A DNA stretch of 45,501 nucleotides. Origin: JBBDIM01 sp040880405 (lineage in GTDB: Bacteria > Planctomycetota > Planctomycetia > Pirellulales > Pirellulaceae). The stretch covers positions 1-45,501 of the forward strand of contig JBBDIM010000035.1 in NCBI GenBank assembly GCA_040880405.1. Reading direction: 5' to 3'. This document shows positions 33,328-45,501 of the stretch, one piece after another (the stretch's first letter is position 1; each line of letters starts with the position of its first letter). Both the position numbers and the translations under genes were made by a program. The notes under the pieces are model-generated. The model was not told the DNA's origin, made no database searches, and saw nothing but the letters and a program-made list of their open reading frames with translations.

Positions 33328-34104
33328 GTTGCTCCTTACAAAAAATTAGGGGCGTCTGCCGTGAGACTCGGCTTCCGACTGGCGGAACTCGATGAATTGC
33401 TCATCGTGGTGGACTACGCCACCTCTGGTTTTCGCGAAGGAACGGATGGTCATCCAAGCCGCGAGGAAAAACCTCACTCGACTAAGACCATCACTTGGCA
33501 CAGGCGATCAACCACGGCGTCGATCCGCTTGTGCGGAGGAAAATCGAGACAAGAAAACCAGCTTGCCAGCGCATGAGTGCTTCGAATTTTCTAACAGTAT
33601 AGCAGAAAACCACCTTGACCGCTTCCACCCCCTCGCTTCTTCTCGGTTAGAGCACCGTTGAGTACGTCGTCCTAGGACGCCTTGCTAAGAAACGCTCAAA
33701 ACCGAGGACTTCGTCCGTAGCTTCCGGGAATTTCCCCGCCGGGCAAGGAAAATTAGTCGAGCGAGAGCATCAGGCGAGCCATCACATTGACCGACGCGAA
33801 TTCAGCGAAATCGTGCGTTCCAGGAATCCGGCCCCACGGCTTCGCGGTGAAGACATTCCTGTTAATCCGGCTATACTTTAATAAAGAGTCGCGGTTCGTC
33901 GGCAAGGATTTGTTCCTCGACGATGATCACCCCTCCGAGGCAGTTTAGTATCAACGCGACGGTACTTCACCTGTGCGCCCATTTGAATTTGAGGTCGCCG
34001 AGATCGCGATCGACTAGAAAAGCCCTTTTCGATGAAGATGTCCAGCGGCACGATCGCGCGATGATGGGTTATCGAACTTTGTAAACCTACCTCCCCCCGA
34101 AGCC
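33328..34104. other. Intergenic region with possible gene remnants
   Basis: About 780 bp between the divergent ATP-grasp gene and the cytochrome gene. Besides the possible 35-residue ORF at 33346, two minus-strand stretches look like decayed C-termini: one ending at 33474 (DFPPHKRIDAVVDRLC) and one ending near 33755 (PWGRIPGTHDFAEFASVNVM and a few more residues). Neither has a start or a family I recognise. A CTTCG-loop repeat half (near 33703) resembles the hairpin at 19609. Promoters for both flanking genes must be here. Confidence 0.35.
33346..33453 (-). CDS. Possible 35-residue ORF upstream of the ATP-grasp gene
   Basis: An ATG-initiated frame (MTIRSFAKTRGG start, ESHGRRP end) stops 18 bp before the ATP-grasp start, on the same strand. 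The product is polar, with HHDEQ and FIEFRQSEAE. It has no convincing ribosome-binding site and no known match. It could be a leader ORF, a peptide substrate of the neighbouring enzymes, or chance. Included because of spacing only. Confidence 0.2.
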   Translation of the reverse strand: MTIRSFAKTRGGVVHHDEQFIEFRQSEAESHGRRP

Positions 34105-36504
34105 ATGACCAATCGATTCACCTCACTCACGAAATCGCTCGTAGGCTTTCTGACGATTTCCTTCCTTGGCCTTACCGGTTGGGAAGTTGAGACTGCCCGC
34201 GCCAGTGAGAAACCGGATTACAACCAGGAGGTTCGGCCGATTCTTACGGAGAACTGCTTCGCCTGTCATGGCCCTGATCCGGAGCACCGCGAGGCGGATC
34301 TGCGGCTTGATGTCGGCCAGCACGCGCATGAGTACGCGATCGTTCCGGGGGATCTCGATGGCAGCGAGGCGTTTCAGCGAATCATCAGCGACGACGCGGA
34401 TGCCCAAATGCCCCCGCCCGAGTTCGGCAAAGTTCTTAGCGCGCAGCAAATCGATATTTTGCGTCGCTGGATTGAGCATGGCGCTGAATACGAACCGTAT
34501 TGGGCTTACGTTCCACCCAAACGCCACCCAGTACCGGAAGTCGAAAATGAAGCCTGGTCGCAAACCGAGATCGATCGTTTTCTGTTGGCAAGAATGGAGT
34601 CGAAGGGTTTCAAGCCGGCACCGGAAGCGGACAAGGTAACCCTGATCCGGCGGTTGTCGTTCGACCTGACCGGCCTGCCTCCGACCCCGGAGGAAGTGGA
34701 CGACTTTCTTCAGGACGATTCGCCGACGGCGTACGAGAAGGTGGTCGATCGACTGCTGTCCTCCGATCGATATGGCGAGCGGATGGCCGTTTACTGGCTC
34801 GATTTGGTCCGTTTCGCCGATACGGTCGGCTATCATGGCGACCAAGAACACAACATCACTCCCTACCGCGACTATGTCCTGGACGCCCTGAACGACAACC
34901 TGCCGTTCGATCAATTCACGCGGGAACAATTGGCGGGAGACTTGCTCCCTGAGAGCACGATCGACCAGAAGATCGCCACCGGCTACAACCGGATGCTGCA
35001 AACAACGCATGAGGGAGGTTTGCAGGAAAAGGAATATCTAGCGATCTACGCCGCGGATCGAGTCCGGAATCTCTCCAGTGTCTGGATGGGGGCGACTGTG
35101 GGGTGCGCCCAGTGCCATACGCACAAATTCGATCCGTACACCATCAAGGATTTCTACGCCATGGCGGTTTTTTTCGCCGACGTGGACGAGGCACAACATT
35201 TCCGACTCGGATCTAACGCCTTGCCAACCAAAAGGCCGCCGGAGATCCCGGTTCATACGCGGCGCGAGCGCGAGCAAATCGCAAAACTAGAAGCCCAAAT
35301 CTCGGAAGCCAAACAGGAAATTGAAGCACAGGGTGAAGACGCGAATCCGGAGTTGGTGGCCCAGCGTAAGCAGCTTGAAAAAGAGCTGGAAACGCTCAAA
35401 AACGCCACGCGGGTGACGATGGTCACTGAGTCGATCGAGCCGCGAGAAATGCGGGTCCTGCCGCGTGGCGATTGGTTGGACGACAGCGGCGAGGTCGTAA
35501 CCGCCGCCATCCCGGAATTTATGGGCGTGCTAGAGACCGAAGGAAAACGAGCGACGCGACTCGATTTAGCCAACTGGCTTACCGACCCGCAAGAGGGTGT
35601 CGGCGGGCTAACGGCCCGGGTGTTTGTGAATCGGCTGTGGTATTTGCTGTATGGGGTTGGGCTGTCGAAAAGCCTGGATGATTTCGGCGGCCAGGGGGAA
35701 CCTCCGGTCCATCCGGAATTACTGGATCACCTCGCGATCGACTTTTATGAGAGCGGCTGGGACATTAAGCAGATGGTCAAGCAAATGGTGATGACCGCCG
35801 CGTATCGGCAATCGTCGGATACCACCGCCGAGATTCGCGGCGAAGATCCCCTGAACCGGTTCTATACCCACCAGTCGAGACACCGCCTCCCCGCGGAGAT
35901 GATTCGCGACAACGCCCTGGCCACAAGCGGCTTGCTGAATTTAGCGTACGGCGGCCCTAGCGTGAAACCCTATCAACCGGACGGGTACTACCGCCACCTC
36001 AACTTTCCCACGCGAACCTACAAGTCGAGTGAGGACGAGCAACAATGGCGGCGGGGCGTGTATGTCCATTGGCAACGACAATTTCTGCACCCGACGCTAA
36101 AGGCATTTGATGCCCCGAGCCGAGAGGAATGCACGGCGGAGCGACCGCGCTCGAACACCCCCTTGGCCGCCTTGGCGTTGTTGAACGATCCGAGCTTCGT
36201 CGAAGCCGCGCGGGCCTTTGCCAGCCGGATCTTATTGGAGGGGGGCGATACCGATGAGGCCCGGATCCGGTTCGCGTATAAGGCTGCGCTTTCGCGACCG
36301 CTGGAGCCGGATGAGCTGGAGGTCTTGGTCGAGGTTCTAACCGAAAACCGAGAAAAGTTCCGAGCACATCCCGAAGAAGCGGCGAAGTTGTTGGAAGTGG
36401 GGATTGCTTCGCGAGAGCAGCAGCTCGACGCCGCCGAACTGGCGGCTTGGACTCAGGTCGCCCGTGTGATTTTTAATCTGGACGAATTCATTGCCCGTAG
36501 GTGA
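34105..36504 (+). CDS. Planctomycete cytochrome / DUF1549 / DUF1553 protein
   Basis: A 799-residue exported protein. The signal peptide spans about residues 1-33. The PSCyt1 domain has YNQEVRPILTENCFACHGPDP, with heme motif Cys51/Cys54/His55. DUF1549 (PSCyt2) begins WSQTEIDRFLLARMESKG and LIRRLSFDLTGLPPTPEE, and contains a second CxxCH (334-338, GCAQCHTHKFDPYT). A coiled coil (about 390-432) separates it from the C-terminal DUF1553 (PSD1): RLDLANWLTDPQEGVGG, RVFVNRLWYLLYG, LDDFGGQGEPP. Such proteins are greatly expanded in planctomycetes and usually paired with a DUF1501 protein, as here. They are thought to act in breakdown of complex, often sulfated, polysaccharides, but the chemistry is unknown. 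Confidence 0.92.
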   Translation: MTNRFTSLTKSLVGFLTISFLGLTGWEVETARASEKPDYNQEVRPILTENCFACHGPDPEHREADLRLDVGQHAHEYAIVPGDLDGSEAFQRIISDDADAQMPPPEFGKVLSAQQIDILRRWIEHGAEYEPYWAYVPPKRHPVPEVENEAWSQTEIDRFLLARMESKGFKPAPEADKVTLIRRLSFDLTGLPPTPEEVDDFLQDDSPTAYEKVVDRLLSSDRYGERMAVYWLDLVRFADTVGYHGDQEHNITPYRDYVLDALNDNLPFDQFTREQLAGDLLPESTIDQKIATGYNRMLQTTHEGGLQEKEYLAIYAADRVRNLSSVWMGATVGCAQCHTHKFDPYTIKDFYAMAVFFADVDEAQHFRLGSNALPTKRPPEIPVHTRREREQIAKLEAQISEAKQEIEAQGEDANPELVAQRKQLEKELETLKNATRVTMVTESIEPREMRVLPRGDWLDDSGEVVTAAIPEFMGVLETEGKRATRLDLANWLTDPQEGVGGLTARVFVNRLWYLLYGVGLSKSLDDFGGQGEPPVHPELLDHLAIDFYESGWDIKQMVKQMVMTAAYRQSSDTTAEIRGEDPLNRFYTHQSRHRLPAEMIRDNALATSGLLNLAYGGPSVKPYQPDGYYRHLNFPTRTYKSSEDEQQWRRGVYVHWQRQFLHPTLKAFDAPSREECTAERPRSNTPLAALALLNDPSFVEAARAFASRILLEGGDTDEARIRFAYKAALSRPLEPDELEVLVEVLTENREKFRAHPEEAAKLLEVGIASREQQLDAAELAAWTQVARVIFNLDEFIARR

Positions 36505-36508
36505 TACC

Positions 36509-37978
36509 ATGCCCCAAAGCCTTCCCACGCGACAACTCATGCAGTTAAATCGCCGCGCGTTTCTGGCCCAGGCCGGTTTCGGAATCGGCTCGACCGCGCT
36601 CGCCTCGCTCCTGGCAAAAGAGGGCAACGCCGCGGAGTTTAACACTTCCGGCGAAGCGTCAGCCACCCCTCGCGGCATCCCGGGCCTACCAGGCTTGCCA
36701 CACTTTCCGCCCAAAATCAAACGCGTGATCTTCCTTTGCATGTCGGGAGGGCCGTCGCAGTTCGAGACGTTCGACAATAAGCCGATGCTCACCAAAATGA
36801 ATGGTGAGCCGATGCCAGAATCGTTCACCGCCGGTCAGCCAATCGCGCAGCTCCAAGGTCAGGAACTAAAGTGCCTCGGTGGGCTGGCCAAGTTCCAAAA
36901 GTATGGGCGAAACGGCCAGGAGATCAGCGATTTCCTGCCGTGGCAATCGAAAATAGCGGATGACATTTGTATCGTCCGCTCAATGGTCACCGAGCAAATC
37001 AATCACGACCCGGCCCACACCTTTATGAATACCGGGACGGCGATCAGCGGTCGACCGTCGATGGGATCTTGGGTCAACTACGGGATTGGCAGCGAGTCCG
37101 ACAATCTGCCCGGTTTTGTCGTGCTGACGAGCACCGGGGGGCGCAACCCGCAACCGATCGCCTCGCGGCAGTGGGCCAGCGGCTTTTTGCCCAGCCAATA
37201 CCAAGGGGTCGAGTTTAGCGGTACCGGAGACCCCGTGAATTTTGTCCGCAATCCACCTGGGATTAGCGACAATCAACAGCGGGGCGTGATTGAGGCGGTC
37301 TCTAAGCTCAATCGGAGACAACTCGCCGACATCGACGACCCGGAAATCGCCACGCGGATTTCCGCCTACGAGATGGCCTACCGGATGCAAATGTCGGTCC
37401 CCGAATTGACCGATATGTCGGACGAATCGCAACATGTGCTGGACATGTATGGCGCCACGCCCGGCGATGGCTCGTTCGCATCCAACTGTCTATTAGCTCG
37501 CCGACTGGCCGAACGAGGTGTCCGCTTCATTCATCTCTATCACCGGGGCTGGGATCACCACAACGGCCTCGAAAAGTACATGGATGTTTGCTGCAATCTG
37601 ACCGACAAACCGACTTACGCCCTCCTCACCGACCTCAAGCAACGGGGCATGCTGGAAGACACCCTCGTGGTGTGGGGTGGGGAGTTCGGCCGCACGCCGA
37701 TGATCCAATACAAAGGGGGCGTCGGACGAGATCACCACATCAAGGGCTTCAGCATGTGGCTGGCCGGTGGCGGTATCAAGGCGGGCACCACCTATGGCGC
37801 GACGGATGAACTGGGCTACCACGCGGTCGAAAACATCGTCCATGTCCGCGATCTTCATGCGACGATGCTTCACCTGCTGGGCATCGACCACAAACGCTTC
37901 AGCGTGAAGTTCCAAGGTCTCGACATGAAGCTAACCGGGGTGGAACCGGCCAAGGTGGTGCAGGGAGTGTTGGCGTAG
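36509..37978 (+). CDS. DUF1501 family exported protein
   Basis: A 489-residue protein with a twin-arginine-type signal (LNRRAFLAQAGFGIGSTALASLL), so folded export is likely. The DUF1501 domain shows VIFLCMSGGPSQFETFDNKPM, EQINHDPAHTFMNTGTAISGRPSMG, FIHLYHRGWDHHNGLEKYM, and VVWGGEFGRTPMIQ with GVGRDHHIKGFSMWLAGGGI, the alkaline-phosphatase/sulfatase-like core. The Asp/His pattern suggests metal binding. It begins 4 bp after the stop of the DUF1549/DUF1553 gene and is surely co-transcribed with it. Start at 36509 chosen as first ATG after that stop; 36539 is also possible. Confidence 0.92.
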   Translation: MPQSLPTRQLMQLNRRAFLAQAGFGIGSTALASLLAKEGNAAEFNTSGEASATPRGIPGLPGLPHFPPKIKRVIFLCMSGGPSQFETFDNKPMLTKMNGEPMPESFTAGQPIAQLQGQELKCLGGLAKFQKYGRNGQEISDFLPWQSKIADDICIVRSMVTEQINHDPAHTFMNTGTAISGRPSMGSWVNYGIGSESDNLPGFVVLTSTGGRNPQPIASRQWASGFLPSQYQGVEFSGTGDPVNFVRNPPGISDNQQRGVIEAVSKLNRRQLADIDDPEIATRISAYEMAYRMQMSVPELTDMSDESQHVLDMYGATPGDGSFASNCLLARRLAERGVRFIHLYHRGWDHHNGLEKYMDVCCNLTDKPTYALLTDLKQRGMLEDTLVVWGGEFGRTPMIQYKGGVGRDHHIKGFSMWLAGGGIKAGTTYGATDELGYHAVENIVHVRDLHATMLHLLGIDHKRFSVKFQGLDMKLTGVEPAKVVQGVLA

Positions 37979-38126
37979 GAGCAGTCCGCTCTCGACATGC
38001 CGAATCCGCAGATATCCTCGGTGCATTGCTTGCGAATTGAATTGCGGTTGCGTATCTTGTCGGTGCCTTGTTTCATGTGAGAAGGACACCGTCAGACTTC
38101 GCCGTGCCCCCAAAGTGTTGAATCCT

Positions 38127-41936
<3,810 letters not shown>

Positions 41937-41939
41937 TGT

Positions 41940-42422
41940 TCAATCCGTTCCTTGCGGTGCGGGACTTCTCACCATTTGAAAATTGGTTAGCTCCACTCCA
42001 TTCCGCTCGACAACCTGGGGCGTCACGACCTGGAATCCCACCCGTTCGAAGAATGGACGAGCGGTCAGGCTGACATCCGCGGTCAATTGAGTGACACCCG
42101 CGTCACAGGCCCACCCATCCGCCGCCTGAAACAGCCTCAATGCGATCCCTTGCCGCTGAAAATCGGGATGGACGAACAACAAGTCGATATGGCCTTGGGC
42201 ATCGACACGGATAAAACCGGTTAATGTCCCGGCCTGGTCCGCCACAAAGACGCCTCCTTCGGCCAGCCGCTTGCTCCAGGCGTGCATGTCCATCTTCGCG
42301 GGAGCCCAAGCCGCGAGTTGTTCCGGGGAATAATCGCAGCATGCCACCTCATGGACGGACCGGCGGTAAATGTCGATCACGGCGGATAGGTCGCTCGGTT
42401 TGTAGCGCCGAATGGGGTGCAA
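41940..42422 (-). CDS. GNAT family N-acetyltransferase
   Basis: A 160-residue acetyltransferase. It opens with LHPIRRYKPSDLSAVIDIYR, the usual first strand and helix. The acetyl-CoA site is IDLLFVHPDFQRQGIALRLFQ, with the Q/R-x-x-G-x-A loop, followed by the C-terminal strand ARPFFERVGFQVV. The frame is open to 42851, but the upstream part is antisense to the small membrane protein gene. TTG at 42422 has GGGAGGGGG eight bases upstream and gives a normal length. The substrate is unknown. It converges on the oxoprolinase gene with 3 bp between the stops. Confidence 0.8.
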   Translation of the reverse strand: MHPIRRYKPSDLSAVIDIYRRSVHEVACCDYSPEQLAAWAPAKMDMHAWSKRLAEGGVFVADQAGTLTGFIRVDAQGHIDLLFVHPDFQRQGIALRLFQAADGWACDAGVTQLTADVSLTARPFFERVGFQVVTPQVVERNGVELTNFQMVRSPAPQGTD

Positions 42423-42579
42423 TTTCGTTCCCCCTCCCAGATTCTTTTGTCGCAAAGCCGAATTCGCCCGACTTCCCTTAAATTTGATCCCGATTATCAA
42501 TTGCCTTGGGGTCTCCCAGAGGTGAAAATAGAGTTCAAACGTCTCCCCGATATTCGTCTCCCTATTTGGCGGCAGGTGT

Positions 42580-42834
42580 ATGAAACTCTCTGATAGCAAG
42601 GCCTCAGACAGCAGCGCGGCGCGACCGTTGTTCTCCGTGTCGCGTTTTGTGGAATCGGTCCTGACCGGTTTAGGAATTGTCGGTCTGATGATCGGAACCT
42701 TTACCACTTCGGCAATGGCGTTGGCCCAGCCCGCCTTGGTCGTCGGTTTAATCGGGATTTTGGCTTTTGTTTTCGTTGGCTTTACCACCCGAAAAATGGT
42801 GCTGAGCCGCGTCACAGCACGCCCAGCCAAGTAA
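42580..42834 (+). CDS. Small membrane protein, unknown
   Basis: An 84-residue protein with a polar N-terminus and two hydrophobic segments (about 27-48 and 51-68), then a basic tail (TRKMVLSRVTARPAK), suggesting a two-helix hairpin in the inner membrane. GCAGGTG precedes the ATG. No family is recognised. The antisense frame is also open but is not gene-like. Confidence 0.45.
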   Translation: MKLSDSKASDSSAARPLFSVSRFVESVLTGLGIVGLMIGTFTTSAMALAQPALVVGLIGILAFVFVGFTTRKMVLSRVTARPAK

Positions 42835-42922
42835 TCGGCCTGCGGTTGCATTTAAGTGATCACATCCGTGCGAATTACCGACCGGCGATAACTCGCTCAA
42901 GGAGGCCGACAGTCGATTGGCC

Positions 42923-43213
42923 CTACAGCTCATCGACGATCACCTCGGTCTGAAATCGCTCGGCGCTCGCGACCAATGCGTCGCGAATGGGATAGGACTC
43001 CGCGCTGCGATTAAGGCAGCAATAGATCCCGTCCGAATCAATCGCGACCCACGCATCGGGCATCTCTCCCGGAATCGCACGGTCCGGTTCGAGCCACAGG
43101 TTGTACAGCCGACTGGGTGGGTCGAAATCGACGAAATAGGGCAATTCGCGGATTGCTGCGTCGAGTTCCAGTTCCGACTGATGCGCGAACTTGATCTGGT
43201 ACTGGATGCCCAT
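42923..43213 (-). CDS. Hypothetical protein of 96 residues
   Basis: From ATG 43213 the product starts MGIQYQIKFAHQSELE and has DAAIRELPYFVDFDPPSRLYNLW followed by WVAIDSDGIYCCLN. No signal or membrane helix. The mixed alpha/beta pattern and codon use look genuine. The frame is open to 43279, but the extra residues look like degenerate sequence left by the neighbouring remnant. No family recognised. Confidence 0.55.
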   Translation of the reverse strand: MGIQYQIKFAHQSELELDAAIRELPYFVDFDPPSRLYNLWLEPDRAIPGEMPDAWVAIDSDGIYCCLNRSAESYPIRDALVASAERFQTEVIVDEL

Positions 43214-43317
43214 GCCCCAAAAGCCCCCTTTTGTGGATACGCGAAAACCACCACTGTACGTACAACCTTGCGCCGCCACAAGGGGGGCAATGCGACGATT
43301 TCGACTTCCCTACTCAT

Positions 43318-43452
43318 CCCACTGGTTCGCCCCGCAACCACCCGTTCGTCGGTTGCGGCGGCAGACAATACATGGGAATCGACCGACCGGGACAAATCAA
43401 AACAGCGAGCGAGCGGAGCGGCGATTTGGGTTTCGACTCGGAGGTGGATCAT
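43318..43452 (-). pseudogene. N-terminal fragment of an SRPBCC-family protein
   Basis: From ATG 43452 the frame reads MIHLRVETQIAAPLARCFDL and then SRSVDSHVLSAAATDERVVAGRTSG, the expected start of an SRPBCC/polyketide-cyclase-like protein (first strand, then helices around FDLSRSVD). After about 45 residues the similarity ends and the frame runs on out of register through the neighbouring gene. The remaining 100 or so residues of the domain are absent. It is most likely a deletion remnant. Confidence 0.55.
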
Positions 43453-43552
43453 GCCGAAATTCCGTTCGGTTTTAAGCCGATATCCGTTCGATGATCTCAA
43501 CGCGGTAGTCCGATGTTTGCCGCCCTTGGATCGCACCTATGTGGACTGCATC

Positions 43553-44275
43553 CTAATCCGGCAACTGGGCGTTGTGGTAGACGTTTTGCACGTCGTCGCA
43601 GTCGTGCAGCATATCCAAAAACTTCTCAAACGCCTTGGCTTCATCGCCACTGAGTTCGATACTGGATTGGGGCACGAACGCGATTTCCTGAAGTTCGAAC
43701 TCGATATCCGGGTTCGCTTCCAAGAGCGCTTGCTTTGCCTTGAAAAAATCACTCGCGTCCGCGAAAACCGTTAGCCGGCCCTTGTCTTCCTCAACGTCAT
43801 CGACATTGACGTCCGCCTCGAGCATCGCTTCAAGCACTTGATCTTGCCCCTCGCCTTTGAAGGAGAGGATCGCGAGGTGATCGAATAAATGACCGACCGA
43901 GCCGGTGCTGCCTAGTTTCGCGCCGGATTTCGTGAAACAGTTGCGAACGTCGGTAATCGTGCGGTTCGGATTATCGGTCAGACATTCTACGATGACCGAA
44001 CTTCCCCCAGGGCCAAACCCTTCGTATCGAGCCTCCGAGTAATCCTCTCCGCCCGCCCCCTGGGCCTTCTCAATCGCTTTTTCGATTACATGGGACGGAA
44101 CTTGCTCCGCCTTGGCCTTCTCCATCAAATTCTTGAGCGTCGGGTTGGATTCCGGATCGGGCACACCGTTCTTGGCCGCTACGTACAGCATTTTCCCGTA
44201 CTTGGAGTACAGCTTCGACTTCTGACCAGCGGTCTTGGCGATCGAGTGCTTCCGGTTTTCGAAACTTCTTCCCAT
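43553..44275 (-). CDS. yebC: YebC/PmpR (TACO1) family protein
   Basis: A 240-residue cytoplasmic protein. The N-terminus is MGRSFENRKHSIAKTAGQKSK, and the body has KYGKMLYVAAKNGVPDPESNP, KAKAEQVPSHVIEKAIEKAQG, EDYSEARYEGFGPGGSSVIVE and RTITDVRNCFTKSGAKLGSTGSV, all hallmarks of the family. Bacterial and mitochondrial members act as transcriptional regulators or as translation factors that relieve ribosome stalling at proline runs. The N-terminal residues differ from the E. coli YebC pattern (GHSKWAN) and look closer to the YeeN branch. Confidence 0.95.
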   Translation of the reverse strand: MGRSFENRKHSIAKTAGQKSKLYSKYGKMLYVAAKNGVPDPESNPTLKNLMEKAKAEQVPSHVIEKAIEKAQGAGGEDYSEARYEGFGPGGSSVIVECLTDNPNRTITDVRNCFTKSGAKLGSTGSVGHLFDHLAILSFKGEGQDQVLEAMLEADVNVDDVEEDKGRLTVFADASDFFKAKQALLEANPDIEFELQEIAFVPQSSIELSGDEAKAFEKFLDMLHDCDDVQNVYHNAQLPD

Positions 44276-44663
44276 TAGTGTGGTCTGCTAGTTCTTTCCA
44301 GGATTGATAAAGGAACGGACGCATAAGCAAGATAATCAAGTTCCCCGCTTCGGGCAATTGGAAGACACCATCCCCCCAAGTGGCGGAGGCTGGAAACGAA
44401 CAGAACTTATCCAGCTCAAGTTCGGCTTTCTCGAGCACCGCTCGTCGTTCCTCGGACGTTGCTCATCGGCGAAATCGGACTTTCTTTCACCCAACGATTC
44501 GTTGCGTCCAGCCTCTCCAACGAGTTAGACTTAAACCGGATCGCCATCGCATGGCTCCATAGGACCGCTATGCCTACTAAGTCGTGATCCAACGCCGTGA
44601 AGACTTTTTCGCGTCGCATGGTGTCTTCTTTCCCACCTTCGCGGTGCAACCTCGATCGAAACC
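44276..44663. other. Intergenic region, no gene recognised
   Basis: About 390 bp between the divergent yebC and DUF4838 genes. Open frames here are short, with no recognisable pattern. It presumably holds both promoters. Confidence 0.4.
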
Positions 44664-45501
44664 ATGAGAAACCAGGCAATGAGCGTCAAATATATCGTAC
44701 TTTTTTTGGGTATGTTCGCCGCGATATCGTCGACTCAGGCGGAGGAGTTTGTGCTGGTCAAGAATGGCGTGGTCCAGGCTCCGATCATCCTTCCGGAGAA
44801 CGCTCCGCCCGTAATCCGGCAGGCCGCAGAAGAGTTCGCCGGCTACGTAGAAAAGATCAGCGGAGCGAAACCGAAAATCCTCCAGGGGCTATCGGATGCC
44901 ATTCCACCACGCGCTGTCTGGATCGGCTACCAGCCCCGAGTTTTGGAGATTTTTTCCGATATCGATTTCGAGTTCAAGCATCCTGAAGAAATCCTAATGG
45001 CAGCGAGCGCCGATCATCTGGTGATCGCGGGCCGCGATGGGCCGGTTGTCAGCGTTGACGGGCAGGACGCTGACTTGCGAATGGAGTTTGGTACGGTCAA
45101 CGCCGTGTACACTTTCCTCCAGGAGCAACTCAGCGTTCGCTGGCTCTGGCCGGGAGAATTGGGCGAAGACGTTCCTCGAAGTAAAACGATTTCGATCCCG
45201 GCGATGACGTACCGGTATCATCCGCAAATCCGCGCTCGCTCAGGCCTGTTCAACTTTTCGGCCCGGGGGAATCGGGGTTATGGACGTGCTCAAGATTGGA
45301 CTCGACAGCAGCGGCTGCAATTGAGCTCGTTGGAACTTGAGGGTGGCCATGCCTTCACTGATTGGTGGGAACGATTTAACGAGAGTCACCGTGAGTTCTT
45401 CGCGCTGCAGCCGGACGGCACTCGGAGCGGCTTTCCCAATCCTCGTACGGTCAAACTTTGCCAGTCCAATCCGGCCGTTTGGCAACAATGGCTGACCGAT
45501 G
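44664..45501 (+). CDS. DUF4838-like secreted protein, cut by window end
   Basis: At least 279 residues, open at the right edge. A signal peptide (VLFLGMFAAISSTQAEEF) follows ATG 44664 or 44679. The N-terminal domain has LVKNGVVQAPIILPENAP, VIRQAAEEFAGYVEKISGAKP and AVYTFLQEQLSVRWLWPGE, resembling the alpha-glucuronidase N-terminal fold that precedes DUF4838 in planctomycete and Bacteroidetes polysaccharide-degradation proteins. The DUF4838 part begins near IRARSGLFNFSARGN. Catalytic residues are beyond the window. Confidence 0.8.
   Translation, partial: MRNQAMSVKYIVLFLGMFAAISSTQAEEFVLVKNGVVQAPIILPENAPPVIRQAAEEFAGYVEKISGAKPKILQGLSDAIPPRAVWIGYQPRVLEIFSDIDFEFKHPEEILMAASADHLVIAGRDGPVVSVDGQDADLRMEFGTVNAVYTFLQEQLSVRWLWPGELGEDVPRSKTISIPAMTYRYHPQIRARSGLFNFSARGNRGYGRAQDWTRQQRLQLSSLELEGGHAFTDWWERFNESHREFFALQPDGTRSGFPNPRTVKLCQSNPAVWQQWLTD

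Noticed and set aside
42423..42851. N-terminal extension of the acetyltransferase frame
   Set aside because: It is antisense to the small membrane protein gene and adds 143 residues not seen in GNAT proteins; TTG 42422 has a strong ribosome-binding site.

Overview
The window looks like a Planctomycetes (Pirellula-type) chromosome. Evidence: a planctomycete-specific cytochrome/DUF1549/DUF1553 protein followed by a DUF1501 protein, a cysteine-cluster secreted protein of a type common in that phylum, GC-rich codon use, and a DmsBC-type fusion beside an assimilatory nitrate reductase. No rRNA, tRNA, CRISPR array or complete insertion sequence was seen.

Region 1 (1-15,000) is a Tad/Flp (type IVb) pilus locus. 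It holds an Flp-like pilin, a TadE-like pseudopilin, a polytopic membrane protein with an overlapping alpha/alpha-toroid-like protein, three divergent tandem pilin-like paralogues, a TadV/CpaA prepilin peptidase, CpaB, CpaF, TadB and TadC. TadD, a glycine-tailed lipoprotein and the CpaC secretin face them on the other strand. A 100-N scaffold gap sits just before tadB; 55-bp identical flanks suggest two unmerged contig ends rather than missing sequence. No CpaE/TadZ is visible.

Region 2 (15,440-17,150) carries a Cys-rich secreted protein and a Lys/Ala-rich basic protein, converging on paired terminators.

Region 3 (17,340-28,500) is a nitrate uptake and reduction cluster. On the minus strand lie an NrtA-like lipoprotein, an NrtB permease with a long coiled-coil insert, two ABC ATPases, a DmsBC-like iron-sulfur/membrane-anchor fusion, and the molybdopterin nitrate reductase. 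A divergent outer-membrane porin-like gene faces them. Nitrate would cross the outer membrane through the porin, be captured by NrtA, be imported by NrtB and the ATPases, and be reduced by the catalytic subunit, probably with quinol electrons delivered by the fusion protein. No nitrite reductase is in the window. A 27-28 bp inverted-repeat element occurs twice here.

Region 4 (28,600-33,450) has folA overlapping thyA, a decayed nicotinate phosphoribosyltransferase fragment, and a two-gene unit: an ATP-grasp enzyme followed 10 bp later by a 663-residue unrecognised protein with a possible Cys/His/Asn catalytic triad. This pair is my best candidate for an undescribed system.

Region 5 (34,100-45,501) has the cytochrome/DUF1549/DUF1553 and DUF1501 pair, a full-length fused 5-oxoprolinase, a GNAT acetyltransferase, two small hypothetical proteins, an SRPBCC gene remnant, a YebC-family protein, and the start of a DUF4838-like secreted protein cut by the window edge.
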